Position numbers and translations under genes: made by a program. This document shows positions 18,559-27,446 of a stretch of DNA of 64,000 nucleotides, one piece after another. The stretch is from Flavobacterium sp. Root186 (GTDB lineage Bacteria > Bacteroidota > Bacteroidia > Flavobacteriales > Flavobacteriaceae), in the NCBI RefSeq assembly GCF_001428525.1, contig NZ_LMHW01000010.1, positions 677,177 through 741,176 on the forward strand, written 5' to 3'. The notes beneath the pieces were generated by a model. The model saw only the letters and a list, made by a program, of their open reading frames with translations. It ran no database searches and was not told the origin of the DNA. Every line of letters begins with the position of its first letter. Position 1 is the stretch's first letter.

Positions 18559-19791
18559 ATGAAGAAAATTATTTTAGGATTAGCGTTATGTGTCTCTGTT
18601 TTCGGCTTCAGCCAAGGAAACACACATACACAGGCAGCAGGTAAATTTGAAGGTTTAGCCATGACGCCGCCAATGGGATGGAATTCGTGGAATACTTTTG
18701 CAACCAACATTGATGAAAAATTAGTAAAAGAAACAGCAGATATAATGGTTTCATCCGGATTGGCCGCTGCAGGTTACAATTATATTGTATTAGATGACGG
18801 CTGGATGACGAGAGAACGTGATGTAAATGGAGATTTGGTTCCGGATCCGGTTAAATTTCCCGGCGGAATGAAAGCTCTAATTGATTACGTGCACAGTAAA
18901 GGTTTAAAATTTGGCTTGTACAATTGTGCCGGAACGCAAACCTGTGCCGGATATCCGGGAACGCGCGGTTATGAATATCAGGATGCTCGTTTTTATGCTA
19001 AGTTAGGAATTGACTTTTTGAAATACGATTGGTGTAATACTAAAGGAATTACTGCGCCAGAAGCGTATACAACCATGAGCAATGCCTTAAAAACGGCTGG
19101 ACGACCAATTGTTTTCAGTCTTTGCGAATGGGGTGATAATCAGCCGTGGGAGTGGGGGAAACCAGTTGGAAATCTGTGGAGAATTTCCGGAGATATATAC
19201 CCTTGTTTTGACTGTGAATACAAGCATCCTGAAAATTGGTCTTCTTGGGGATTTATGAAAATTGCCGAAATGCGAAAAGACATTCGTAAATATTCCGGCC
19301 CGGATCATTGGAATGATTTTGATATGATGGAAGTTGGAAACGAAATGAATGATACTGAAGATAAATCCCATTTTGCTATGTGGTGTATGTTATCGTCGCC
19401 ATTATTTACAGGGAATGATTATAGAAAAATGTCAAAAGAAACACTGGCGATTTTAACCAATAAAGAATTAATCGCTGTAAATCAGGATAAATTAGGAATT
19501 CAGGGTTTCAAACATTCTGCAGAAGATGGTTTAGAAGTTTGGGTGAAACCTTTGTCAGACGGGAATTGGGCAGTTACTTTTTTAAACAGAAGTGAAGTTT
19601 CTAAAAAAATTAATTTTGATTGGAAAAAGAATGCAATAAAAGATGTAGATTTCGGCTATGAAGCTGATTTTAATAAAACTACATTCAAATTAAAGAATCT
19701 TTGGACGAATAAAGATTCAGGAAATACGAAAAAGAATTTTACAGCAGAATTAGCTTCACATGATTGCATAACATTAAAATTGTCTCTTTAA
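18559..19791 (+). CDS. Alpha-galactosidase, glycoside hydrolase family 27
   Basis: 410 residues from the ATG at 18559. An ATG seven codons earlier (18538) is in frame, but the later one gives a clean signal peptide (MKKIILGLALCVSVFGFSQG), so it is preferred. GH27 marks are TPPMGWNSWNTF at the start of the barrel, the nucleophile Asp157 in FLKYDWCN and the acid/base Asp in WNDFDMMEVGN (253-255), and a short C-terminal antiparallel beta-domain. It should remove alpha-1,6-galactose side chains from galactomannan so that the mannanases can act. Secreted to periplasm or surface. Confidence 0.92.
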   Translation: MKKIILGLALCVSVFGFSQGNTHTQAAGKFEGLAMTPPMGWNSWNTFATNIDEKLVKETADIMVSSGLAAAGYNYIVLDDGWMTRERDVNGDLVPDPVKFPGGMKALIDYVHSKGLKFGLYNCAGTQTCAGYPGTRGYEYQDARFYAKLGIDFLKYDWCNTKGITAPEAYTTMSNALKTAGRPIVFSLCEWGDNQPWEWGKPVGNLWRISGDIYPCFDCEYKHPENWSSWGFMKIAEMRKDIRKYSGPDHWNDFDMMEVGNEMNDTEDKSHFAMWCMLSSPLFTGNDYRKMSKETLAILTNKELIAVNQDKLGIQGFKHSAEDGLEVWVKPLSDGNWAVTFLNRSEVSKKINFDWKKNAIKDVDFGYEADFNKTTFKLKNLWTNKDSGNTKKNFTAELASHDCITLKLSL

Positions 19792-19802
19792 AATTTAAAT
19801 TT

Positions 19803-20768
19803 ATGATGAGGTTTAAAAAATTAACAACGATTTTATTCTTATTAGTATGCTGCTTTGCACAAGCGCAATTTGTAAAAAAACATGGTCAATTAAGTCTTCA
19901 GGGAACTCAATTAGTAGATAAAAACAATGAACCTATTGTTTTGCGAGGATTGAGTTTCGGGTGGCATAGTATGTGGCCGAGATTTTATAACGAAAAAGCG
20001 GTGAGCTGGCTCAAGAAAGATTTCAATTGCAATGTAGTGCGTGCCGCAATGGGAATCGAACTCGGAGATTATTCCTATGCTAATGATCCTCAGTTCTCAA
20101 AAGAAAAAATAGAAGCCGTAATAGATGGTGCTATTAAATCTGATATATATGTAATTATCGATTGGCACAGTCATAATGTTAATTTAAAAGAGGCAAAAGC
20201 ATTTTTTGCAGAAATGTCTCAAAAGTACTCCAAGTATCCTAATATAATATATGAGATATTTAATGAACCTGATTATGAAACCTGGTGGGAAGTTAAAACC
20301 TATGCAGAAGAAGTAATAAGGGTAATTAGAGAAAATGATCCAAACAATATTATTTTGGTAGGATCGCCGCATTGGGACCAGGATGTTGACCTTCCGGCAG
20401 AAGATCCAATTTTAGGATATAATAATATAATGTATACGATGCACTTTTATGCAGCCACGCATGGAAAAGAATTAAGAGACCGAACAGACGAAGCTTTAAA
20501 AAGAGGCCTGCCTATTTTTATCTCTGAATCTGCAGGAATGGAAGCTTCTGGCGATGGGCCTTTAAATGTAAAAGCATGGCAGGAATATATTGACTGGATG
20601 GAATCAAAAAAGTTAAGCTGGATAACATGGTCGGTTTCGGATAAAGATGAAACTTGTTCAATTTTGAAAAAAACTGCAAAATCAGATGGAAAGTGGAAGG
20701 ATGAAGATTTAAAAGAATCGGGAATTAAGGTTCGTGAGTTTTTAAGAAAATATAATACTCAAGAATAA
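19803..20768 (+). CDS. Endo-beta-1,4-glucanase, glycoside hydrolase family 5 (GH5_2-like)
   Basis: 321 residues from the ATG at 19803; the open frame extends 13 codons upstream into the end of the GH27 gene, but only the later start gives a signal peptide (MMRFKKLTTILFLLVCCFAQAQ). The acid/base is Glu155 in YEIFNEP and the nucleophile Glu242 in FISESAG, with RGLSFGWHS and VIIDWHSHN as expected for GH5_2 cellulases. It would cut Glc-Glc (or Glc-Man) bonds in glucomannan, so it suggests that the target polymer is (galacto)glucomannan rather than pure mannan. It lies 11 bases after GH27 and ends the operon. Confidence 0.9.
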   Translation: MMRFKKLTTILFLLVCCFAQAQFVKKHGQLSLQGTQLVDKNNEPIVLRGLSFGWHSMWPRFYNEKAVSWLKKDFNCNVVRAAMGIELGDYSYANDPQFSKEKIEAVIDGAIKSDIYVIIDWHSHNVNLKEAKAFFAEMSQKYSKYPNIIYEIFNEPDYETWWEVKTYAEEVIRVIRENDPNNIILVGSPHWDQDVDLPAEDPILGYNNIMYTMHFYAATHGKELRDRTDEALKRGLPIFISESAGMEASGDGPLNVKAWQEYIDWMESKKLSWITWSVSDKDETCSILKKTAKSDGKWKDEDLKESGIKVREFLRKYNTQE

Positions 20769-20792
20769 AAAAAACTCTTTTATATAATAAGC

Positions 20793-20822
20793 AAGCCTGT
20801 TCAAATTTGAACAGGCTTTTTT
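20793..20822 (+). terminator. Rho-independent terminator of the susC operon
   Basis: A perfect 26-base palindrome at 20793-20818 (AAGCCTGTTCAAA and its complement) followed by TTTT, 24 bases after the endoglucanase stop codon. It closes the rightward mannan operon. Confidence 0.9.
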
Positions 20823-21362
20823 GGTTTTATGTACCATTTTTTGATTCTTGAGTCACATCTTTAACTGCTGTTTTGAGTGATTTATTTTTGTAGGAATTTT
20901 TGTTAAGCTTTAGCATTGCTGGATTCTTTGTGTATTTATAGTTTGATTTTTGTTTTTAAAATTTATTTTAGAATATACCCCCTAAAAAATGTGGGGTAAC
21001 ATTTTTTAAAAGTGTTTTAAGGTAATTTTTTATCAAATTTTAGTCTTATAATTTTATTTTACCCTTATTTCTTGGATTAAAACACTAAAAATGCGTTGTT
21101 GAATTTTCAAAAACAAAACGCTATTAATGTCAAATAACGATTATTGGCAGTTTAATTTTTGTAATCCATAATTCTTCGCTATAAAAACCAAAAAAGTACT
21201 TTCCAATTATTCTACTCATACAAAAGTTAATAAATTCGCTAATGAAAATGAAGAGGTTTTAGGCGGAGATTCAAGGTTTTAAAAAATGACTTATACTATT
21301 AAATAGATATATAAACGATTAACTAACCAAAATCAAATTAATAACTAAAAACCAATTAACAC
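20823..21362. other. Gene-free AT-rich stretch upstream of the porin
   Basis: About 540 bases between the terminator and the porin start hold no convincing frame (the longest ATG-started frames are a few codons) and no repeat of the families seen elsewhere. It presumably carries the porin promoter and a long leader, but no TAnnTTTG box at a convincing position was found. I see no known riboswitch fold. Confidence 0.4.
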
Positions 21363-22454
21363 ATGAAAAAAGTATTTTACATTTTAGCTGCCACTTTAAC
21401 GAGTTCTTTTGCTTTTGCACAAGAGGATGAAAAACCAACTTCGCCAGCAACTACATGGGGAGGGTCTGCGGACGCTTACTATAAATATGATTTTTCTAAA
21501 CAAATGAACGGATTAACGAGCTTTACCAACTCTCAGGATTCGTTTGAATTAGGAATGGCTTCGATTGAAGCAAGTCATACATTTGGAAAAGCTTCTGTTT
21601 TTGTAGACTTAGGTTTCGGAAAAAGAGCAGGAGAGTTCTCATACAATGAAACAACAGATAAAGATATTAATGCAAAATTTTTAATTAAACAATTATATTT
21701 TACTTACCAAATTACAGAAGAATTTAAAGTTGTTGCCGGTAGTTTTGGTACACATATAGGTTATGAAGTATTAGATGCCGTAGACAATAAAAACTACAGT
21801 ATGTCTTATGCTTTCTCTTATGGACCATTCTTTAATACAGGGGTTAAAGCACAATATACTGCGGGTAAATTTACGGCTATGCTGGGTATAACTAACCCAA
21901 CAGACTTTAAATCGGCAATGGATGCTGGTTCTACACAAAAAACCTATATCGGACAAGTAGGTTATATTGGTGAAACTGGAAGTGCTTATTTAAACTTTAC
22001 ATCAGGAAGTACAAATCCAATTCCTGGAAGTTTAATACCAGTATCAGATGAGAATAAAACACAATTCGATTTGACTGCTTCTAAAACAATAAGTGACAGT
22101 TTCGGACTTGGTTTTAACGCAACTTACGCTAAAACGAAACATGATTTCGATAGTACTTTAGATGGTGAATGGTTTTCATTAGTAGGATATGCAAATTATT
22201 CATTCAGCCCATCTTTGCTTTTAGCATACAGAGTTGAATATTTTGATGCAAAAGATGCTGCTCCAAGTTTAGGAACATTAACAGGGTCTAATGTATTTGC
22301 AAACACAGTTTCATTAAATTACAAAGTTGGAAAACTAACAATAATTCCTGAGTTAAGATACGATGCCGCTTCTGAAGACATCTTTTTAGACAGCGATGCT
22401 GCTCCAACAGGAGGATCATTCTTCGCCTTACTTGCTACAACATACTCTTTCTAG
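21363..22454 (+). CDS. Outer membrane beta-barrel porin, BBP2/OmpL-like
   Basis: 363 residues. The signal peptide MKKVFYILAATLTSSFAFAQ is followed by WGGSADAYYKYDF and a long series of alternating beta strands ending in FALLATTYSF, whose last residue is the Phe expected for an outer-membrane barrel. The N-terminal pattern (Gly-rich GGSADAYYKYDFSK, then FELGMASIEASHTFGKASVFVDLGFG) resembles the putative beta-barrel porin-2 family. The gene is alone, with a long leader and its own terminator. Substrate unknown. Confidence 0.75.
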   Translation: MKKVFYILAATLTSSFAFAQEDEKPTSPATTWGGSADAYYKYDFSKQMNGLTSFTNSQDSFELGMASIEASHTFGKASVFVDLGFGKRAGEFSYNETTDKDINAKFLIKQLYFTYQITEEFKVVAGSFGTHIGYEVLDAVDNKNYSMSYAFSYGPFFNTGVKAQYTAGKFTAMLGITNPTDFKSAMDAGSTQKTYIGQVGYIGETGSAYLNFTSGSTNPIPGSLIPVSDENKTQFDLTASKTISDSFGLGFNATYAKTKHDFDSTLDGEWFSLVGYANYSFSPSLLLAYRVEYFDAKDAAPSLGTLTGSNVFANTVSLNYKVGKLTIIPELRYDAASEDIFLDSDAAPTGGSFFALLATTYSF

Positions 22455-22487
22455 AGATAAAGATTGATATTTTTTTTTTTTTTTTGG

Positions 22488-22524
22488 AGCTGTCGAAACA
22501 TACTAATGTTTTGGCAGCTTTTTT
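22488..22524 (+). terminator. Terminator after the porin gene
   Basis: Hairpin of 14-base arms, 22488-22501 and 22506-22519, with two non-canonical pairs, followed by TTTTT. It is preceded by a run of 16 T at 22470-22485. Confidence 0.75.
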
Positions 22525-22539
22525 ATTGGATGTTTTTAG

Positions 22540-22784
22540 CCACAGATTAAAAGGATTAAAAGGATTTTTTTGTTCTTTGGGTTGATGTTTTTTTGCCACG
22601 AATTCCACGAATTTTTACTAATTATTTGTGGAGAAAACTGTATATTAAAATGGGTTTCAAGGTTCTGCTAAGAGTATTTATCAAAGATTCTTCGTATAAT
22701 AATTTAAAAAACAAGCAAAATTTAACTCGTGAAAATTCGTGGAATTCGTGGCAAAAAAATCTTTTTAATCCTTTTAATCTGTGG
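22540..22784. repeat. Nested inverted-repeat element made of 9-base words
   Basis: The outer arms 22540-22572 and 22752-22784 are reverse complements with one mismatch and consist of tandem words (AAAAGGATT twice). The inner arms, 22594-22617 and about 22731-22753, are also reverse complements and carry CCACGAATT twice. The order of the two word types is mirrored, so the whole 245 bases would fold as one long hairpin. The 64-codon frame inside (22593-22787) is judged to be a product of the repeats. Together with the terminators on each side this accounts for most of the 409-base gap 22455-22863. Confidence 0.85.
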
Positions 22785-22809
22785 TAAAACTTAAATTATC
22801 AGTATAAAA

Positions 22810-22843
22810 AAAACGCATTTCTAAAAGTTTAGAAATGCGTTTT
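22810..22843. terminator. Bidirectional terminator between porin and amidase genes
   Basis: A perfect 16-base stem (22810-22825 with 22828-22843; core ACGCATTTCTAAA) with A and T runs on either side. It lies 21 bases from the stop codon of the leftward amidase gene and can serve both directions. Confidence 0.85.
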
Positions 22844-22863
22844 ATATTTATTAGTTGATCTTC

Positions 22864-23769
22864 TTACTGAACTTGTTTTTTATATATAGAATATATCGCA
22901 TCAATTGTTTTGCGGTCAAGCGTTGCAGTTGCATCCGTTTGAATATAATGCAATTTGAAAGCCTGAATTGCTGCAGAAAGATTCTTTGTGTTATAACCAA
23001 TAATTCTCAATGCAGGCTCGATTTTAAAGTCAAATGGTGCTTCTTCCAGAACTTCATCCGGCCAGATACCGAAACCTTTTTCTGCTAATGTTTTCCACGG
23101 AAATAAAGCACTTGGATCTTGTTTTCTTCCCGGAGCAATATCAGCATGTCCTAAAAAGTTTTGAGTCGGAATATTATAATCCTTTTTAAGTTTTGTTAAC
23201 AATGCTACTAAGCTGTTTATTTGAGCTTCAGTAAAAGGTTTAAAACCATTATTGTCTAATTCAATTCCTATAGAAGAAGAATTTAAATCTGTATTTTTTC
23301 CCCAAGTTGATGCTCCTGCATGCCACGCTCTTAAATAGTCGTTTAGCATTTGAACCACTTTTCCATTCTCAGAAATTATATAGTGAGCACTCACCTGAGT
23401 TTTGGTTTTAGTAAAAGTATTTATAGTTTGTTGAACAGAATCCTGAGCAGTATGATGAATGACAACAAAACTTGGTTTTCTCAAGTTGAAATTTACCGTT
23501 CCAATCCATTCTGTACTAATGCCATTTAATAAAGCAGTTGAACCTGTTTTAGACAGCGTATCTTTTACAATGCCTAATTGCGAAGCATAGGTAGTATCAA
23601 TAATTAACGGGCTTACCGGTGGAATTGTTTGTGCTTCTTTACTCGTAATTTGATTTTCTAAAGTCTTTAATTGCTGATCATAAGCTTTTTCAGTAGTCTT
23701 ATACGGATTTGTTGAGCAAGAAGTAATGATAATTGCTAAAAACAAATAACAAAAATGTTTTTTTGCCAT
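22864..23769 (-). CDS. N-acetylmuramoyl-L-alanine amidase lipoprotein (Amidase_2)
   Basis: 301 residues with a lipoprotein signal ending at Cys18 (IITSC). The zinc amidase domain (about 110-265) shows SFVVIHHTAQD with the first His ligand, AHYIISENGKVVQML, YLRAWHAG and FLGHADIAPGRKQDPSALFPW with the last ligand and the catalytic Lys of AmiD/AmpD-type enzymes. It should cleave the bond between MurNAc and L-Ala in peptidoglycan or in its anhydro turnover products, in the periplasm. A short helical C-terminal part resembles the peptidoglycan-binding tail of AmiD. Confidence 0.9.
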   Translation of the reverse strand: MAKKHFCYLFLAIIITSCSTNPYKTTEKAYDQQLKTLENQITSKEAQTIPPVSPLIIDTTYASQLGIVKDTLSKTGSTALLNGISTEWIGTVNFNLRKPSFVVIHHTAQDSVQQTINTFTKTKTQVSAHYIISENGKVVQMLNDYLRAWHAGASTWGKNTDLNSSSIGIELDNNGFKPFTEAQINSLVALLTKLKKDYNIPTQNFLGHADIAPGRKQDPSALFPWKTLAEKGFGIWPDEVLEEAPFDFKIEPALRIIGYNTKNLSAAIQAFKLHYIQTDATATLDRKTIDAIYSIYKKQVQ

Positions 23770-23802
23770 GGTTAGTTACATTTTAAAGTAGAATTAGAAT
23801 AA

Positions 23803-24360
23803 TTATTCCTGAACTTTTTCAGTCGGTTTTTCTTCTTCTTTATTATCGTCTTTTGAATCTTTATCTTTTTTCTTTTTTGATTTAGTCTTTTTAATTTCCT
23901 TAAAATCAGCCATGAAATTAGTGTATTTCTCTATTTGGTCAGGATTTAAAAAAGCAGTTATTTTTTTGGTCATGCTTTCTTTTAGAGCTTTTAACTGCTC
24001 CATTTTTTCATCCTGGCTGCTGCTTTCATTTTTTATAAGAATTCCTTGTTCTCTTAAACCGTCGGCAAAAACATTTGTAATTGCAATTACCTGAAGTTCA
24101 TCAAGATTTACCGCAGGTTTCATTTGCTCGACAATTTTTGCAGCAGTTTCTTCAACAGGAATTTCTTTTGGTTTACTGGTGTTTCCTTGCGGGCCTCCCA
24201 TCATACTTCTGTCCATGCCCATTCCGCCGCCTCTTCCGTAGCCGCCTCCACCATAGCCATTGCCGTAACCATTACCATATCCGTTTCCATATTGAGCCGA
24301 AGCAAAATTGAAACAGAATAATGTAAAAACTAATATAATTAAGTTTTGAGTAGCTTTCAT
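23803..24360 (-). CDS. Exported protein with Gly-Tyr repeats and a charged helical C-terminus
   Basis: 185 residues, function not recognised. A signal peptide (ends FNFASAQ) is followed by tandem GNGY units, a Gly/Met-rich stretch (GGGMGMDRSMMGGPQG), a helical region of about 90 residues with AVNLDELQVIAITNVFADGLREQ and LKESMTKKITAFLNPDQIEKYTNF, and a Lys/Asp/Glu-rich tail. The helical part, with its LNPDQIEKY motif, resembles the LTXXQ-type periplasmic proteins (CpxP/Spy-like) that sense or shield unfolded proteins; this is only a similarity of pattern. It is 33 bases before the amidase gene on the same strand and may be cotranscribed. Confidence 0.7.
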   Translation of the reverse strand: MKATQNLIILVFTLFCFNFASAQYGNGYGNGYGNGYGGGGYGRGGGMGMDRSMMGGPQGNTSKPKEIPVEETAAKIVEQMKPAVNLDELQVIAITNVFADGLREQGILIKNESSSQDEKMEQLKALKESMTKKITAFLNPDQIEKYTNFMADFKEIKKTKSKKKKDKDSKDDNKEEEKPTEKVQE

Positions 24361-24402
24361 AAAGTTATTTTGTCTAAGGTTAGCACTAGTTTTATGGTAA
24401 AT

Positions 24403-25713
24403 TTAAGCAGGTTCTCCGTATAAATCAAATTCTGTTGCTTCAATTATCTTGATATTAACAAATTCGCCTGTTTTTACGTAATGTTTAGAAGCATCTATTA
24501 AAACTTCATTATCAACATCCGGGCTGTCAAACTCAGTTCTGCCCACAAAATGTGCGCCTTCTTTTCTGTCAATAATACATCTAAAAACTTGTCCAACTTT
24601 TTCCTGATTCAAATCCCATGAAATCTGAGACTGCAATTCCATGATTTCATTAGCTCTCGCTTGTTTTACATCATCCGGAACATTGTCTTCTAATAAGTAA
24701 GCATGCGTATTTTCTTCATGAGAATAAGCAAAACATCCCATTCTGTCAAACTTCATTTCCTGAACAAAATCTTTTAAGATTTCGAAATCTTCCTGCGTTT
24801 CACCAGGATATCCAACAATTAAAGTAGTTCTAATTGCCATTCCGGGAACAGCAGCACGGAAATCTTTTAATAATTGCGTTGTTTTAGCCTGAGTTGTACC
24901 ACGGCGCATTGATTTCAAAATCGAATCTGAAATATGCTGCAACGGAATATCAATATAATTACAAATCTTAGGTTCGCGCTTCATTAATTCCAAAACATCC
25001 ATTGGGAAACCAGTAGGATAAGCATAATGCAGACGAATCCACTCAATTCCTTCAACGGCTGCTAATGCTTCTAAAAGTTCTGCAAGATTTCTCTTTTTAT
25101 AAAGATCTAAACCGTAATAGGTTAAATCCTGAGCAATTAGTATTAATTCTTTAACGCCGTTTTTAGCTAAACCTTGTGCTTCCTTAACTAATTTTTCAAT
25201 TGGCTGCGAAACGTGAGAACCACGCATTAACGGAATTGCACAAAAACTGCAAGGTCTGTCACAGCCTTCGGCGATTTTTAAGTAAGCATAATTTTTAGGA
25301 GTTGTAGTTAATCTTTCTCCTAATAATTCATGTTTATAATCAGCTCCTAAAGCTTTCAATAATTGAGGTAATTCAGTAGTACCAAAATATTGATCAACAT
25401 TTGGGATTTCTTTTTCTAAATCAGGTCTGTAACGCTCAGATAAACATCCGGTTACAAAAACTTTATCAACTAATCCTTTGTCTTTTTTGTCTGCATATTC
25501 CAAAATCATGTTTACTGATTCAGCTTTCGCATTATCAATAAAACCACAGGTGTTAATTACAATAATGTTTCCTTCGTCCTTTGTTGCCTCATGAGTCACT
25601 TCTTTTCCGTTTGCACGAAGCTGGCCCATAAGTACTTCACTATCATATACATTTTTTGAACACCCAAGAGTGATTACGTTAATTTTGTTCTTTTTTAAAG
25701 ACTTGGTTCTCAT
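24403..25713 (-). CDS. rimO: Ribosomal protein uS12 methylthiotransferase RimO
   Basis: 436 residues, the usual length. The N-terminal UPF0004 domain has the Cys motifs ITLGCSKNVYDSE, INTCGFID and VTGCLSER for one iron-sulfur cluster. The radical SAM domain has the CDRPCSFC motif (Cys-x3-Cys-x2-Cys) and a C-terminal TRAM domain. It adds a methylthio group to the conserved Asp of ribosomal protein S12. The GCSKN form and SHVSQPIEKL are typical of RimO rather than MiaB. Confidence 0.96.
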   Translation of the reverse strand: MRTKSLKKNKINVITLGCSKNVYDSEVLMGQLRANGKEVTHEATKDEGNIIVINTCGFIDNAKAESVNMILEYADKKDKGLVDKVFVTGCLSERYRPDLEKEIPNVDQYFGTTELPQLLKALGADYKHELLGERLTTTPKNYAYLKIAEGCDRPCSFCAIPLMRGSHVSQPIEKLVKEAQGLAKNGVKELILIAQDLTYYGLDLYKKRNLAELLEALAAVEGIEWIRLHYAYPTGFPMDVLELMKREPKICNYIDIPLQHISDSILKSMRRGTTQAKTTQLLKDFRAAVPGMAIRTTLIVGYPGETQEDFEILKDFVQEMKFDRMGCFAYSHEENTHAYLLEDNVPDDVKQARANEIMELQSQISWDLNQEKVGQVFRCIIDRKEGAHFVGRTEFDSPDVDNEVLIDASKHYVKTGEFVNIKIIEATEFDLYGEPA

Positions 25714-25826
25714 ACTTTTATAAATTGGAGTGCAAAATTACACTTTTTTATTCAAACACCGCTTGTTTCGGTTTCTTTTAGGTGTTTTTTATGAAGAGCT
25801 TTTCGATATTTTGTGCAAAAAAAATC

Positions 25827-25850
25827 CGCCAAGTAAAAACCTGACGGAAA
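25827..25850 (-). terminator. Probable terminator after the FadL-like gene
   Basis: TCCGCCA (25827-25833) and TGACGGA (25844-25850) form a short stem with one mismatch; read on the minus strand it is followed by a T run (AAAAAAAA on the plus strand just before it). It lies 26 bases past the stop codon of the leftward porin gene. Confidence 0.55.
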
Positions 25851-25875
25851 TTTCCATTCATCTATTTAATTTTAA

Positions 25876-27396
25876 TTACAATTCAAATAATAAAGTCAAA
25901 GAAACATTATTCAATGTTGAGGTAATGTTTGCTCCGTCAGTAAACCCTTTAGAAAAAAATCCTTGATTAGATTTTCTTTCTGCATAAGCATAAGCCAAGT
26001 CTAATTTAGTCGATCCAAAGTTATAGCCTAAACCTGCAGAAAAACTGTTCAGGTCTCCAACTGTAGTTCCGTTTTTATAAGGGCTTCCTTCAAAACGATA
26101 TCCTCCTCTAAGGCTTAACTGTTTTATTTTAAATTCAGCTCCAACTCTTAATTCTCCATTAGTGGTTAATTGATCGCTTACCTCGGTATTTATACCTCTA
26201 AATTCTGGATCATTTGTTGGTTTGAATTTTGCATTACTATAATCTTTAATGGAGTAATCTACACTAATTAAACCTGATTTACCAAATACATAGGCTCCAC
26301 TAAAAGTAAATTTGCCTGGAGTTTGTAAAGTGTAAGGCTCGTAAACGTTTATAATATTAGGGTTTAAATCATAAAAATTCTGTACTCCCCCTGTAGCCTC
26401 TGTGGTTGTGTAAACGCTTTGAGATAATTCATCATATAATTCGTACCAAGTATTTGATTCGTATGCTAATCCAAGTCTAAAAGCTTCAGTAACTTTAGCG
26501 ATTGCTCCTAGTTGAAAAGAGAATCCGTTACCGTAAGTGTATAAATCATTATTAAATGTTACATCAGAAATAGTTGGTGTTCCGGTAAGTGGAGCGTTGT
26601 TGAACTCATAAAAACTGCTTGATCTTCTGTAATCTGTTACATGTACATTTAAGTTTGCTCCCAGATAAATACGATCATTATATGATGTTGCAATGTTAAA
26701 ACTTACTTTGCTGTTGTAACCTCTTTCGTAAATATTGTTTTCCTGATAATAACTTTGTCCAGGTTGTAATCCTGGTACGTTACTTGTATACTGCGTATTT
26801 TCTTGGTCATTTGGATTTACAGGTAGTATAATTTTTCCATTAACTCCAAATCCGGTTTGCTGTTCATAGTAAAATTGGTCCGCGTATGGAATTTTTGTTG
26901 CATCACCTAAAGCAGTTCCATTTGCATAAGATAAGAAATAATTAGCTATAGAATTATTAGGGTTCCTTCCTGCAGAGAAAGTATTGTTGTTGAAATTATT
27001 TGTGTTCTCATAGCTGGCTCCAATTGCAATTTTATTCCATCCTTTATTGTTAGGGTTTCGATCTTTGAAAACAAAAACACCGCCAGCCTGATTTAGTATG
27101 AAAGAATTGTCTTTATCTTGGGTTTCGCCATCGTTAAAATATTTTGAACCATTATTAATGTTTTGATTGCTTAATGTAATTCCAACTTGATTGTTGTTGA
27201 AAATTGCAGATCCCGCCGGATTCACGGTTGTAGCAGACAAATCACCTCCCACAGCTCCGAATGCGCCACTCATTGCTCTAAATCGTGCAGTTCCGGTTAT
27301 ATTGTCTTGTGAATAACGAACGGCATCAGAAACATCCTGAGAATGTGAGACGCTGACAGTTAGTCCTGTAATTAAAAGGAAAAATATTTTTTTCAT
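25876..27396 (-). CDS. OmpP1/FadL/TodX-family outer membrane transporter
   Basis: 506 residues with a signal peptide (ends VSVSHSQ). The mature N-terminus DVSDAVRYSQDNITGTARFRAMSGAFGAVGGDLSATTVNPAGSA is the hallmark of FadL-like proteins, whose N-terminal hatch plugs the barrel and carries the NPAG motif. It ends with NVSLTLLFEL, an outer-membrane barrel terminus. It should take up long-chain fatty acids or other hydrophobic compounds. The gene precedes rimO on the same strand but has its own probable terminator. Confidence 0.9.
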   Translation of the reverse strand: MKKIFFLLITGLTVSVSHSQDVSDAVRYSQDNITGTARFRAMSGAFGAVGGDLSATTVNPAGSAIFNNNQVGITLSNQNINNGSKYFNDGETQDKDNSFILNQAGGVFVFKDRNPNNKGWNKIAIGASYENTNNFNNNTFSAGRNPNNSIANYFLSYANGTALGDATKIPYADQFYYEQQTGFGVNGKIILPVNPNDQENTQYTSNVPGLQPGQSYYQENNIYERGYNSKVSFNIATSYNDRIYLGANLNVHVTDYRRSSSFYEFNNAPLTGTPTISDVTFNNDLYTYGNGFSFQLGAIAKVTEAFRLGLAYESNTWYELYDELSQSVYTTTEATGGVQNFYDLNPNIINVYEPYTLQTPGKFTFSGAYVFGKSGLISVDYSIKDYSNAKFKPTNDPEFRGINTEVSDQLTTNGELRVGAEFKIKQLSLRGGYRFEGSPYKNGTTVGDLNSFSAGLGYNFGSTKLDLAYAYAERKSNQGFFSKGFTDGANITSTLNNVSLTLLFEL

Positions 27397-27446
27397 TTGG
27401 GTAGATTTTTAAATATATAAACTAGATGTGCAAAAGAAGGAAAATG

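Noticed and set aside
20823..21362. Riboswitch or small RNA before the porin
   Set aside because: No known fold or strong stem other than the operon terminator was found; a long leader is possible but not shown.
22593..22787. A 64-codon open frame on the plus strand
   Set aside because: It runs through the nested inverted repeat and its residues follow from the repeated words; no domain or start signal.
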